This document shows, one piece after another, positions 1 to 5,031 of a DNA stretch of 37,090 bases (its first letter is position 1; each line of letters opens with the position of its first letter). The stretch lies in the IMG/VR virus record IMGVR_UViG_3300037504_000106, positions 1 through 37,090 of that record; one strand, given 5' to 3'. The position numbers were made by a program, and so were the translations under genes. The DNA comes from a virus. Under the pieces are notes generated by a model. The model saw nothing but the letters and a program-made list of their open reading frames with translations, made no database searches and was not told where the DNA came from.

Positions 1-51
1 GTGCGCGCCCTCCAAGGTGGTATGACCCGAAGGGGTATGGTTACACAATTG

Positions 52-456
52 TTACCCAATCCAATCCAAATCGCTTTCATCCACCCCGGTTGTCGGCCTC
101 CCGAACCCGCCATCCTGCGTGGCTGTCTTACGATTGTGGCACCGAGCACACAACGCTTGCCAGTTGCTCCTATCCCAGAACAACCGTCGGTCTCCCCGGT
201 GTGGCTGGATGTGATCAACCACCGTAGCAAGCACCCCGCACTTCACGCAATGTTTGTTGTGCCGCAAGTATTCCGCCCGTGCCTTCCGCCACTGGGGACC
301 ATACCCTCGGTCTTTTGCGCTGCCTCGTGGATTCCGCTGCTCGCGCCGCGCGTTCCGGTCAGCGTCAGCCTCCCTCTTGCATTTTGAGCACTTGAATCCG
401 GTTGCCTGAAATATAGCACCGCATTGTACGCATATACGTTTAGGTCTCGTCGGCAT
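52..456 (-). CDS. HNH endonuclease next to the terminase genes
   Basis: The 134-residue protein has an N-terminal zinc ribbon (CVQC near residue 9, CSKC near residue 23) and a C-terminal HNH/ββα-metal nuclease core: HCVKCG, VVDHIQPH and the CARCHN segment with following K and T. In HK97-type phages, HNH proteins encoded beside the terminase assist DNA cleavage at cos. If the window is circularised, this gene lies directly upstream of the small terminase gene, which supports that role. The start has no clear Shine-Dalgarno; it sits one base after the TAG of the upstream gene, so translation is probably coupled. The nuclease family call is firm; the packaging role is inferred from position. Confidence 0.9.
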   Translation of the reverse strand: MPTRPKRICVQCGAIFQATGFKCSKCKREADADRNARREQRNPRGSAKDRGYGPQWRKARAEYLRHNKHCVKCGVLATVVDHIQPHRGDRRLFWDRSNWQALCARCHNRKTATQDGGFGRPTTGVDESDLDWIG

Positions 457-457
457 G

Positions 458-601
458 CTAATACAACAATATGCCTGAGTTTGCGAGATGTCTACCGCGA
501 CAACCGTGTGTGCATTCGCTCATTGTACCAGCTTTCAATTCTCGTGGATGTTTCCGACAGCTGTACTTTGCATCCCACGCCCGAAACTTAACCTCTCTCA
601 T
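458..601 (-). CDS. Short YopX-like N-terminal fragment (47 aa)
   Basis: The ATG is preceded by GGAGGGG five bases upstream and overlaps the stop of the upstream gene in an ATGA arrangement. The first ten residues (MREVKFRAWD) match the typical opening of YopX-family phage proteins, which are usually well over 100 residues. After that start the sequence diverges, gains four cysteines or histidine pairs (CTHGC) and stops. I read it as a truncated or remodelled YopX-like protein of unknown function. The tail of the gene is translationally coupled to the HNH gene. The short length makes the family call tentative, although the ribosome site and overlaps argue that it is translated. Confidence 0.6.
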   Translation of the reverse strand: MREVKFRAWDAKYSCRKHPRELKAGTMSECTHGCRGRHLANSGILLY

Positions 602-1026
602 CGCTTCCCCTCCCGCTTCCGCCGCGCCTTCGAAAGGCGCTCGTCGTAGCCGGGATTCCCGGTCTTCCCCAGGCTCTTCGCGAGGAGGTTGTGGTACGTC
701 TCGATGTAGGCGAACCCGCAGTGCGGGCAGGTATCCCGCGTACCCTGCAGGTAGCTCCACTTCGCCTCGCAGCACTCGCACTGAACATCGAAACCCGACC
801 GATTGCCTGCGGTCTTCAGCGCCGACCCGGTAGCACGCGCCGCCTCGTAGAGCGTGTTGACCCCGACGTACTGGCCCGGCGAGCGGTTGACCTGCAGCCA
901 GTGCTTGATCTCTCGCAATGCCGCAGGCGGTGCCGTGTCGACGGTCGCCTCGATCTCAGCGCCTATCGCGGTTGTGACCTTGCTAAAATAACTCTCGACC
1001 CACTGCACAAACTCACTCGGACTCAT
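598..1026 (-). CDS. Zinc-ribbon protein of unknown function (142 aa)
   Basis: The product has a helical N-terminal half and a C-terminal four-cysteine zinc ribbon (CECC near residue 83, CPHC near residue 100), ending in a very basic tail (KARRKREGKR) that suggests nucleic-acid contact. The ATG is preceded by GAGGAGG seven bases upstream and overlaps the stop of the replication-type gene as ATGA; its own stop overlaps the next start the same way. It therefore belongs to the replication block. I do not recognise a named family. A DNA-binding accessory role is an inference from the ribbon and the basic tail. Confidence 0.8.
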   Translation of the reverse strand: MSPSEFVQWVESYFSKVTTAIGAEIEATVDTAPPAALREIKHWLQVNRSPGQYVGVNTLYEAARATGSALKTAGNRSGFDVQCECCEAKWSYLQGTRDTCPHCGFAYIETYHNLLAKSLGKTGNPGYDERLSKARRKREGKR

Positions 1027-2009
1027 GTGGCAACCTCCTCGCCGTAGCGCTCGGGATACATCCGCGCGAGGTATGCCTTACGCGCGGCCTCGCGGTCCTC
1101 AGGCGTAGGGGATGCTATCGCGCCGTTTGCAGCGAGCTCGTTGACGTGTCGGTGAAACTGGCGAATGGAATACTGCCCGTCCTCGGTGAACCAGTACTCG
1201 CCGGTGTAGTAGCGCCTGAGTCTGGTCATAGCCTCGTCGAACCCGAGCTTCTTGCGGACCTGCTGCAAGTGCTTCCCGTCCTCGCCGCTGAACGCGTACG
1301 GCGTGCCGGTAGCCTGCTGGTGCAGCGACATCGCCGCGTCGACGAGTTGCTGGTGCTCGCTCGGCGGTTTGGCTGGCGCGGCCTGTGGTTCCGGCTCGGG
1401 GTCGTCGTGAAACAGCTCAGGTGTCGAGTCTGCGTTATCCACAGAGTTATCCACAGGCTCATCATGCCGGTGACCGGAATCGGTCACCACTAGCGAAGCT
1501 AGTGTCTTATTCTTATCTCCTAGAGTATCCTGTTCTATTCTAGCTACGTTTTGCTCTGGCACCGCTTTAGCACTGCTAGGTTCTGCTATAGCACTGCTAT
1601 CCTCTTGCTGTAGCACTGCTTTAGCACTGCTACGTCCTGCTTTAGCAAGTCCACCCTTCTGCCCTGCCGCCTGTTTGGCTCGCTTTTTCTCTTCCCAAGC
1701 CTCCATTCGACGGTTGAGAGACTCCGACCAGAAATGCTCTCCGTCTGACTGGAATAGGTCGAACTCCTCTATGCACGCCGTAACGAACTCCTGCGACTGC
1801 TCGGGCGTACACATCATCTTTTTCGCGAGTGCCGACCAGATGTACCCTTTCGTCTTGAGCTTGTAGCCGTCCGTGCGTCTGAGTACCTCGATGACGATCC
1901 AGAACATGCCGTAGCCAGCGACGCCATACCGCAACATGAGCGCTTCGATCTTGATGTCGGTGTGCGCTCCCGCATCGTGTGTAAACCAATAATCGTCTTT
2001 GTTTGTCAT
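1023..2009 (-). CDS. DUF4373-type replication initiator-like protein (328 aa)
   Basis: The N-terminal ~90 residues carry the DUF4373 (Lin1244/Lin1753-type) pattern: HDAGAHTDIKIEAL, GVAGYGMFWIVIE and a conserved tryptophan/tyrosine-rich core. Such proteins occur in phage replication modules, often beside DnaD-like parts. The middle (about residues 110-215) is low-complexity, rich in A, S, E and D, and is encoded by repeats and DnaA boxes that look like an origin. The C-terminal third is helical and resembles the DnaD/DnaT-like tails of phage initiators. I chose ATG 2009, which has GGTGAGG directly upstream; the longer open frame runs through the tmRNA-like element and is not coding. A role in replication initiation is inferred from domain and origin, in analogy to lambda O. 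Confidence 0.85.
   Translation of the reverse strand: MTNKDDYWFTHDAGAHTDIKIEALMLRYGVAGYGMFWIVIEVLRRTDGYKLKTKGYIWSALAKKMMCTPEQSQEFVTACIEEFDLFQSDGEHFWSESLNRRMEAWEEKKRAKQAAGQKGGLAKAGRSSAKAVLQQEDSSAIAEPSSAKAVPEQNVARIEQDTLGDKNKTLASLVVTDSGHRHDEPVDNSVDNADSTPELFHDDPEPEPQAAPAKPPSEHQQLVDAAMSLHQQATGTPYAFSGEDGKHLQQVRKKLGFDEAMTRLRRYYTGEYWFTEDGQYSIRQFHRHVNELAANGAIASPTPEDREAARKAYLARMYPERYGEEVAT
1435..1632. other. Candidate replication origin inside the initiator-like gene
   Basis: Read on the plus strand, the region contains two perfect DnaA boxes TTATCCACA at 1435-1443 and 1447-1455. These are followed by an 8-bp inverted repeat (1469-1476 with 1481-1488, loop GAAT) and a 7-bp inverted repeat (1488-1494 with 1498-1504, loop GAA). 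Next comes an AT-richer stretch at about 1504-1556, then four iterons (1568-1632). This combination within a replication-initiator gene mirrors the lambda ori arrangement inside gene O and iteron plasmid origins. Individual elements are seen directly; origin function is inferred. Confidence 0.65.
1568..1632. repeat. Four phased iterons TAGCACTGCT(A/T)
   Basis: The palindromic 11-mer TAGCACTGCTA occurs at 1568-1578, 1589-1599 and 1622-1632, with a one-base variant at 1611-1621. Start-to-start distances are 21, 22 and 11 bp, close to whole helical turns, so bound proteins would lie on one face of the DNA. Partial copies (TGCTTTAGCA near 1637-1646) flank the array. In the protein the repeats encode alanine- and serine-rich, poorly conserved sequence, as expected if DNA function constrains this part of the gene. 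Confidence 0.75.
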
Positions 2010-2021
2010 CCTCACCCCTGC

Positions 2022-2099
2022 TGGACGCGCCGGGATTCGAACCCGGGTGCGCCGCGTGCCGCGTGCGGCCTCTCGCGACGTCGAAACCATCCCACGCCC
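2022..2099 (-). ncRNA. tmRNA-like tRNA-like domain without an mRNA domain
   Basis: On the minus strand, GGGCGTG (2099-2093) pairs with CGCGTCC (2029-2023) as a seven-base acceptor stem including a G3-U70 wobble, with A73. The T arm is perfect (CCGGG, loop TTCGAAT, CCCGG). There is no U33 and no possible anticodon loop. Instead, the segment after the acceptor reads GGATGGTTTCGACG, with the spacing and sequence of the tmRNA 5' end. The remaining bases can form one long stem (GTCGCG with CGCGGC, capped by GCCG-CACG-CGGC) where tmRNA would have helix 2 and its mRNA-like domain. No CCA is encoded (GCA follows A73). The tRNA-like fold is well supported; the tmRNA derivation is inference. Confidence 0.6.
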
Positions 2100-2258
2100 T
2101 GATGCTGCCGGACGCCTCTTTACCGCCCGGCAGCCAAGTCCACTGTTGTACGAGTCTATGCATGGCGGCGGGCCGTATGCCCACCTATACCCCATTACGT
2201 CGGTCAATACCGCACGTCCCGCGCTATATCTGGGGCGCGTACCCGTGTTGTCACCCGT

Positions 2259-2392
2259 GCCCATACGGGCCGAGTTGGCTGGTTAGGCCAGCCAGTCCCC
2301 CAGGTCCAACCTTCAGCACACGTTCAGACGTATTTGATGGTGCCCCTCTGGGTGCGGGGCTGCCGCTTGTGCGGCGACGGGTCAACGACCCG
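2259..2392. other. Array of five tandem hairpins in noncoding DNA
   Basis: Five perfect short stems follow one another: 2259-2270 (GCCC/GGGC, loop ATAC), 2277-2293 (6 bp, loop TTAGG), 2342-2360 (5 bp), 2362-2375 (5 bp, loop TTGT) and 2378-2392 (6 bp, loop AAC). They lie between tRNA-His and the tmRNA-like element, with no credible gene on either strand. On the minus strand they would be transcribed directly after tRNA-His. They may be part of a structured RNA, processing signals or a DNA-level site. I recognise no known family. Confidence 0.5.
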
Positions 2393-2394
2393 AG

Positions 2395-2468
2395 GGTGAC
2401 CGGCGGGAGTCGAACCCGCCGCCTCCGCGTCCACAGCGCGGCGCTCTACCACCTGAGCTACAGCCACC
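2395..2468 (-). tRNA. tRNA-His (GTG)
   Basis: The cloverleaf is complete. The acceptor GTGGCTG pairs with CGGTCAC (two G-U wobbles). The D stem is GCTC/GAGC. The anticodon stem CCGCG/CGCGG holds the loop CTGTGGA (anticodon GTG), and the T arm is GCGGG/CCCGC with loop TTCGACT. The extra G at position -1 (2468) and C73 (2395), the histidine-specific pair, are both encoded. CCA is not encoded. It lies downstream of the early block in the noncoding 2010-2626 region and probably supports late translation. Confidence 0.95.
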
Positions 2469-2510
2469 ATATCCCCACCGACCCTACTGGTGATCAACGA
2501 CGCGCGTTGA

Positions 2511-2621
2511 CGTTCAGGTCGGCAGGGCGCCGGGCTTCCACCGGCCGCATCCTAGTCGCTTAGGATTCTTGCTGTTTTAGTACGCCAAACAACGCACAGC
2601 AAATCGTTCAGGTCGGTAGGA
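2511..2621. repeat. Two 17-bp near-identical direct repeats (CGTTCAGGTCGG...)
   Basis: CGTTCAGGTCGGCAGGG at 2511-2527 and CGTTCAGGTCGGTAGGA at 2605-2621 differ at two positions. A shorter copy of the core (CGTTCAGACG) is at 2321-2330. The copies lie upstream of and beside tRNA-His on the transcribed minus strand. Between them is a 6-bp hairpin ATCCTA/TAGGAT. They could be protein-binding sites or relics of a duplication; nothing identifies the partner. No gene is seen in 2469-2626. Confidence 0.6.
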
Positions 2622-2626
2622 CGTGA

Positions 2627-2959
2627 TTACTCTTCCTGCCCCCTCGCGCGGATGGCGTCGGCTATCTCCTCGGCGGCATCGCTAGCTCCGTCGTAATATG
2701 GGCGACGACCGACCTCGTCTGGATCTGTTCGCGATTTGTCGTACTGCGTCACGTACCGAGTCGCCACTCGTCGAGCAATCGCCGCGCACTCCTCCCGCTC
2801 GTCCCGCCTGGCAATTTCGGCGCGGGCCTCGGCGATGTCGGCGCGTACATATTGAGAGCCGCCGCGCGTGATATGGGGTTGCTTGTATGTGCTCCAAAAC
2901 CGGAGCCCTTTGCTCCCGCCACCCCGCATGCCGTACGCCCAAATCATCTCGGGCATCAT
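2627..2959 (-). CDS. Hypothetical protein (110 aa)
   Basis: I chose the first of two adjacent ATGs (2959), which has GAGGAGG seven bases upstream; that ribosome site is encoded by the end of the upstream gene. The product begins with a glycine- and aromatic-rich segment (MMPEMIWAYGMRGGG, then GLRFWSTYK), which resembles the start of small phage proteins that bind or mimic nucleic acid-binding partners, but I cannot name a family. The rest is charged and helical, with many alanines, arginines and acidic residues. It is the last gene of the block before the 617-base noncoding region with tRNA-His. Function unknown. Confidence 0.7.
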   Translation of the reverse strand: MMPEMIWAYGMRGGGSKGLRFWSTYKQPHITRGGSQYVRADIAEARAEIARRDEREECAAIARRVATRYVTQYDKSRTDPDEVGRRPYYDGASDAAEEIADAIRARGQEE

Positions 2960-3171
2960 CGCTCTGCCTCCTCGGCCATGCGATATATCCACTGCGCGAC
3001 GTCATTGTGGAGCTCAGCGTCCATGGCGAGTAACTGCCTGCCCACCTCCCGCAACGTCTCCGCACGGCACAGGCGCAGCTCGGTCTCAATTACACTGATA
3101 GCACTCTCATACGCTGCTAACGACGACGTGTACATTAGCTTGGCGATGGCCCTCTTTGCTAGGTCAGTCAT
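2956..3171 (-). CDS. Small helical protein (71 aa), EEA-tail family
   Basis: An ATG with GGAGG six bases upstream opens an all-helical, charged protein starting MTDLAKRAI and ending RMAEEAER. Both ends are shared with the 27-residue product encoded at 3360-3443, so the two are paralogues with different middles. The C-terminal EEA codons supply the GAGGAGGC ribosome site of the next gene, and the stop overlaps that gene's start. Function unknown; the gene appears to be a member of a small-gene cassette series. Confidence 0.75.
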   Translation of the reverse strand: MTDLAKRAIAKLMYTSSLAAYESAISVIETELRLCRAETLREVGRQLLAMDAELHNDVAQWIYRMAEEAER

Positions 3172-3382
3172 CGTCGGCCTCCTCGGGAACCGTTATGTCA
3201 CCCCGGTAGTTAGTGCCATCACCGGTGATTATAAGACACTCTGTATCGTCATCGCTCCAAGCTTCGACCTTAGCACCGGACCCTTTATTCGCGGCTCGTA
3301 TTATGTCCTGCTCGACTCGTGTCTCGGGGTAAAGTTTGAGTCTCCACGATCTATCTGTTTCAAGTATCATTCTCGCTTTCAT
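3164..3382 (-). CDS. Hypothetical acidic protein (72 aa)
   Basis: The ATG at 3382 is preceded by GAGGAGGCAGAGA from the coding sequence of the upstream mini-gene. The product is a mix of short beta-like and charged segments and ends in a very acidic tail (PEEADDD). The codons of EEA once more provide GAGGAGGC for the following gene. No family is recognised. The start overlaps the upstream 27-residue reading frame by 23 bases in a different frame, a compact arrangement typical of phage early genes. Confidence 0.7.
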   Translation of the reverse strand: MKARMILETDRSWRLKLYPETRVEQDIIRAANKGSGAKVEAWSDDDTECLIITGDGTNYRGDITVPEEADDD

Positions 3383-3443
3383 TCTCTGCCTCCTCGGCCA
3401 TGCGGCGTAGATAGGTGATTGCCTCTTTCGCTCGGTCAGTCAT
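3360..3443 (-). CDS. Mini-protein (27 aa), shortened paralogue of the 71-aa protein
   Basis: The 28-codon frame has ATG 3443 with GGAGG six bases upstream and ends in TGA at 3360. It reads MTDRAKEAITYL joined to RRMAEEAE, matching the first twelve and last eight residues of the 71-aa protein encoded at 2956-3171 with the central region missing. A 21-bp stretch (3384-3404) is identical to 2962-2982. It may be an expressed mini-protein or the relic of a duplicated gene that now serves to carry the ribosome site of the next gene. Confidence 0.55.
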   Translation of the reverse strand: MTDRAKEAITYLRRMAEEAENESENDT

Positions 3444-4113
3444 CAAACTCCTCCCCTCGCTTGTGCTCTCTGCCGGTGAACCAGTCGCGCGAAACACATG
3501 TGCCATCCGTGAGGCTAAACGCATCTACATCATCGTCAGGATCGTATCTATCAACGGCGTACCACAGTCCATCGTCCAACCACCATAGCTGCCGGTCCAT
3601 TATGGTTGACAGCGGCACTTGCTCGGGCTCGGCGTCGCCGGTGATTTTGTAGCGGTGGATAGAGACTAACAAATCCCAACGCAAGAGGTCGAAATTGACC
3701 TCAGTGCTTTCGTAATCCCAGCACCCGAGCTTCCCCCGAGTCTCATCGGGTTGACCCTCTCCGGGCGTCCAGTCCCGCCAGCCGTCGTCAACGCCTCGGT
3801 AGGCGATGATGTCCCAGGCACCCCCGTTGTGATGCCATCGCTGCTCAGCCGCAGATCCGTGCGCAGGTAATGCCCCGCTACGATACACAACCTGTACGAC
3901 GGTATCTCGACCTACGGGGCACTCCCCGCTTTCCCATACGGTCCAGCCGTCGTCGACGCCGAGGGTCCAGTCAGGCGGGATAGTGCGTATCCAATCACCG
4001 TACTTGTCACCGAGTAGTATATTTACGTACTCGTCACGGCTGTATTCCTCGACCTCATACGGCCCGCTGTACCTGTCGTTCCCGGGCCATCTCACGTAGC
4101 ATTTTTTCACCAT
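3436..4113 (-). CDS. Tryptophan-rich repeat protein (225 aa), function unknown
   Basis: ATG 4113 has AGAGGA seven bases upstream; a TTG two codons earlier is too close to that site. The protein contains two copies of a tryptophan-rich motif (GVDDGWTVWESGECPV near residue 53 and GVDDGWRDWTPGEGQP near residue 108), with GECPV and a following beta strand as in phage proteins of the 'DGW...GGECPV' type. It is acidic and rich in W, D and G. No enzymatic motif is visible. It lies in the early block between small genes and its start overlaps the previous stop. It is a conserved-looking but unnamed phage protein. Confidence 0.75.
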   Translation of the reverse strand: MVKKCYVRWPGNDRYSGPYEVEEYSRDEYVNILLGDKYGDWIRTIPPDWTLGVDDGWTVWESGECPVGRDTVVQVVYRSGALPAHGSAAEQRWHHNGGAWDIIAYRGVDDGWRDWTPGEGQPDETRGKLGCWDYESTEVNFDLLRWDLLVSIHRYKITGDAEPEQVPLSTIMDRQLWWLDDGLWYAVDRYDPDDDVDAFSLTDGTCVSRDWFTGREHKRGEEFDD

Positions 4114-4376
4114 ATCCAATTCCTCTTCTCCGATCTTGGTCGGTATGTTTCGATGCGTTCCGCGCCGTAGCGTGGCAGTGTTGGGCGCGGCAGGGGTCGA
4201 GCGCGTACGATGGTGTCAGCCTCGCCGACCCCGACAATGTGCAGCAGCCACAAAACGAGACGTAGCGGCCACATCAGCCTGAAATCTACGACGTTGTGGC
4301 CGTCGACGACTGAGTATGTGTAGCCACGGATGTACCAAGGGAGTCGGTACCAACAGCCGTGCATCTCGACTCTCAT
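4107..4376 (-). CDS. Small protein with one hydrophobic segment (89 aa)
   Basis: ATG 4376 has GGAGGG seven bases upstream and overlaps the upstream stop as TGATG. The product begins MRVEMHGCWYRLPWYIRG, contains a hydrophobic stretch around residues 35-52 (LMWPLRLVLWLLHIVGV) that could be a membrane helix, and ends in a basic tail with PRPTLPRYG. No family is recognised. A membrane-associated early protein is a guess from the hydrophobic segment. Confidence 0.65.
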   Translation of the reverse strand: MRVEMHGCWYRLPWYIRGYTYSVVDGHNVVDFRLMWPLRLVLWLLHIVGVGEADTIVRARPLPRPTLPRYGAERIETYRPRSEKRNWIW

Positions 4377-4732
4377 CACGCACCCTCCTCCGCGACCGCG
4401 ATCGCGCTGTAGATCGCCTCGTCGGTCGTCAGGCACTCCGAGCCGGTCCACCGGTCGTCCAGCGTCGCGATGTATCCCGACCATGCGCCTGGCTCGATGT
4501 ACAGAGAGCCGTACCGGGACAGTACGTCCTCAAGGCGCTTTAGTTGCGTGCGTGGCTTGCGCCTTGTCTTCGGGTACTTCGGTCGCGCTCGCCATCTCCC
4601 AGCATTGCCGGTCTGCTTCATCACGTTGTGGATCTGCCACTCAGGCACCCCAAGCCGCTCGGCGATCTCCTTGCATGACTGGCCCTGCTCGCGCCATGTC
4701 AATATGTCTACGATGTTTTTGCTGTGCCTCAT
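4376..4732 (-). CDS. Helix-turn-helix protein (118 aa)
   Basis: The N-terminal 45 residues form a helix-turn-helix of the Hin/homeodomain-like kind: DILTWREQGQSCKEIAERLG, then VPEWQIHNVMKQTG. This is followed by a basic linker (RARPKYPKTRRKPRTQLKR) and an acidic C-terminal region. The gene is preceded by GGAG eight bases upstream, overlaps the stop of the VRR-NUC gene, and sits within the early block. It could be a transcription regulator or a DNA-recognition subunit working with the neighbouring nuclease; the sequence does not decide. Confidence 0.75.
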   Translation of the reverse strand: MRHSKNIVDILTWREQGQSCKEIAERLGVPEWQIHNVMKQTGNAGRWRARPKYPKTRRKPRTQLKRLEDVLSRYGSLYIEPGAWSGYIATLDDRWTGSECLTTDEAIYSAIAVAEEGA

Positions 4733-5031
4733 CGCGCTAACTCCATCTCCATGATCTCGACCACCTCGTCGAGTGACCGCGCGACAAACGCGCAGCAGCC
4801 GGCGGTCATCGCGCGCTCAATCCACTCGTCCTGCGCCTGACTGACTACGCCGCCCCGAGGTCGTTTGACCTCGATCGCGAGAAACCGCCCGCCGGGTAGG
4901 TAGCCAATGATGTCAGGAGCCCCGACTCGACCGACGGTGTACCGCCGCCGGTCGATGTGGTTCTTCCATGCCTCGACACCCCGGATTTTGAGGTAGTCCA
5001 GGATGTCGCGCTGGATGTCTTGCTCGGTCAC
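4729..5031 (-). CDS. VRR-NUC domain nuclease (100 aa)
   Basis: A complete minimal VRR-NUC (PD-(D/E)XK-type) domain is present: an N-terminal helix with the conserved E and Q (EQDIQRDILDYL), then GAPDIIG with the catalytic aspartate, the AIEVKR motif with E-x-K, and a downstream QxxW region (SQAQDEWIERA). Members cleave structured DNA and often accompany phage helicases. The start overlaps the stop of the helicase-methylase gene as ATGA. Its first 28 residues are repeated almost exactly in the truncated frame at 7526-7759 on the other side of that gene. Confidence 0.92.
   Translation of the reverse strand: MTEQDIQRDILDYLKIRGVEAWKNHIDRRRYTVGRVGAPDIIGYLPGGRFLAIEVKRPRGGVVSQAQDEWIERAMTAGCCAFVARSLDEVVEIMEMELAR

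Noticed and set aside
2003-2563. A 186-codon plus-strand open frame across the noncoding region
   Set aside because: It reads antisense through tRNA-His, the hairpin array and the tmRNA-like element; the protein looks like translated tRNA sequence.
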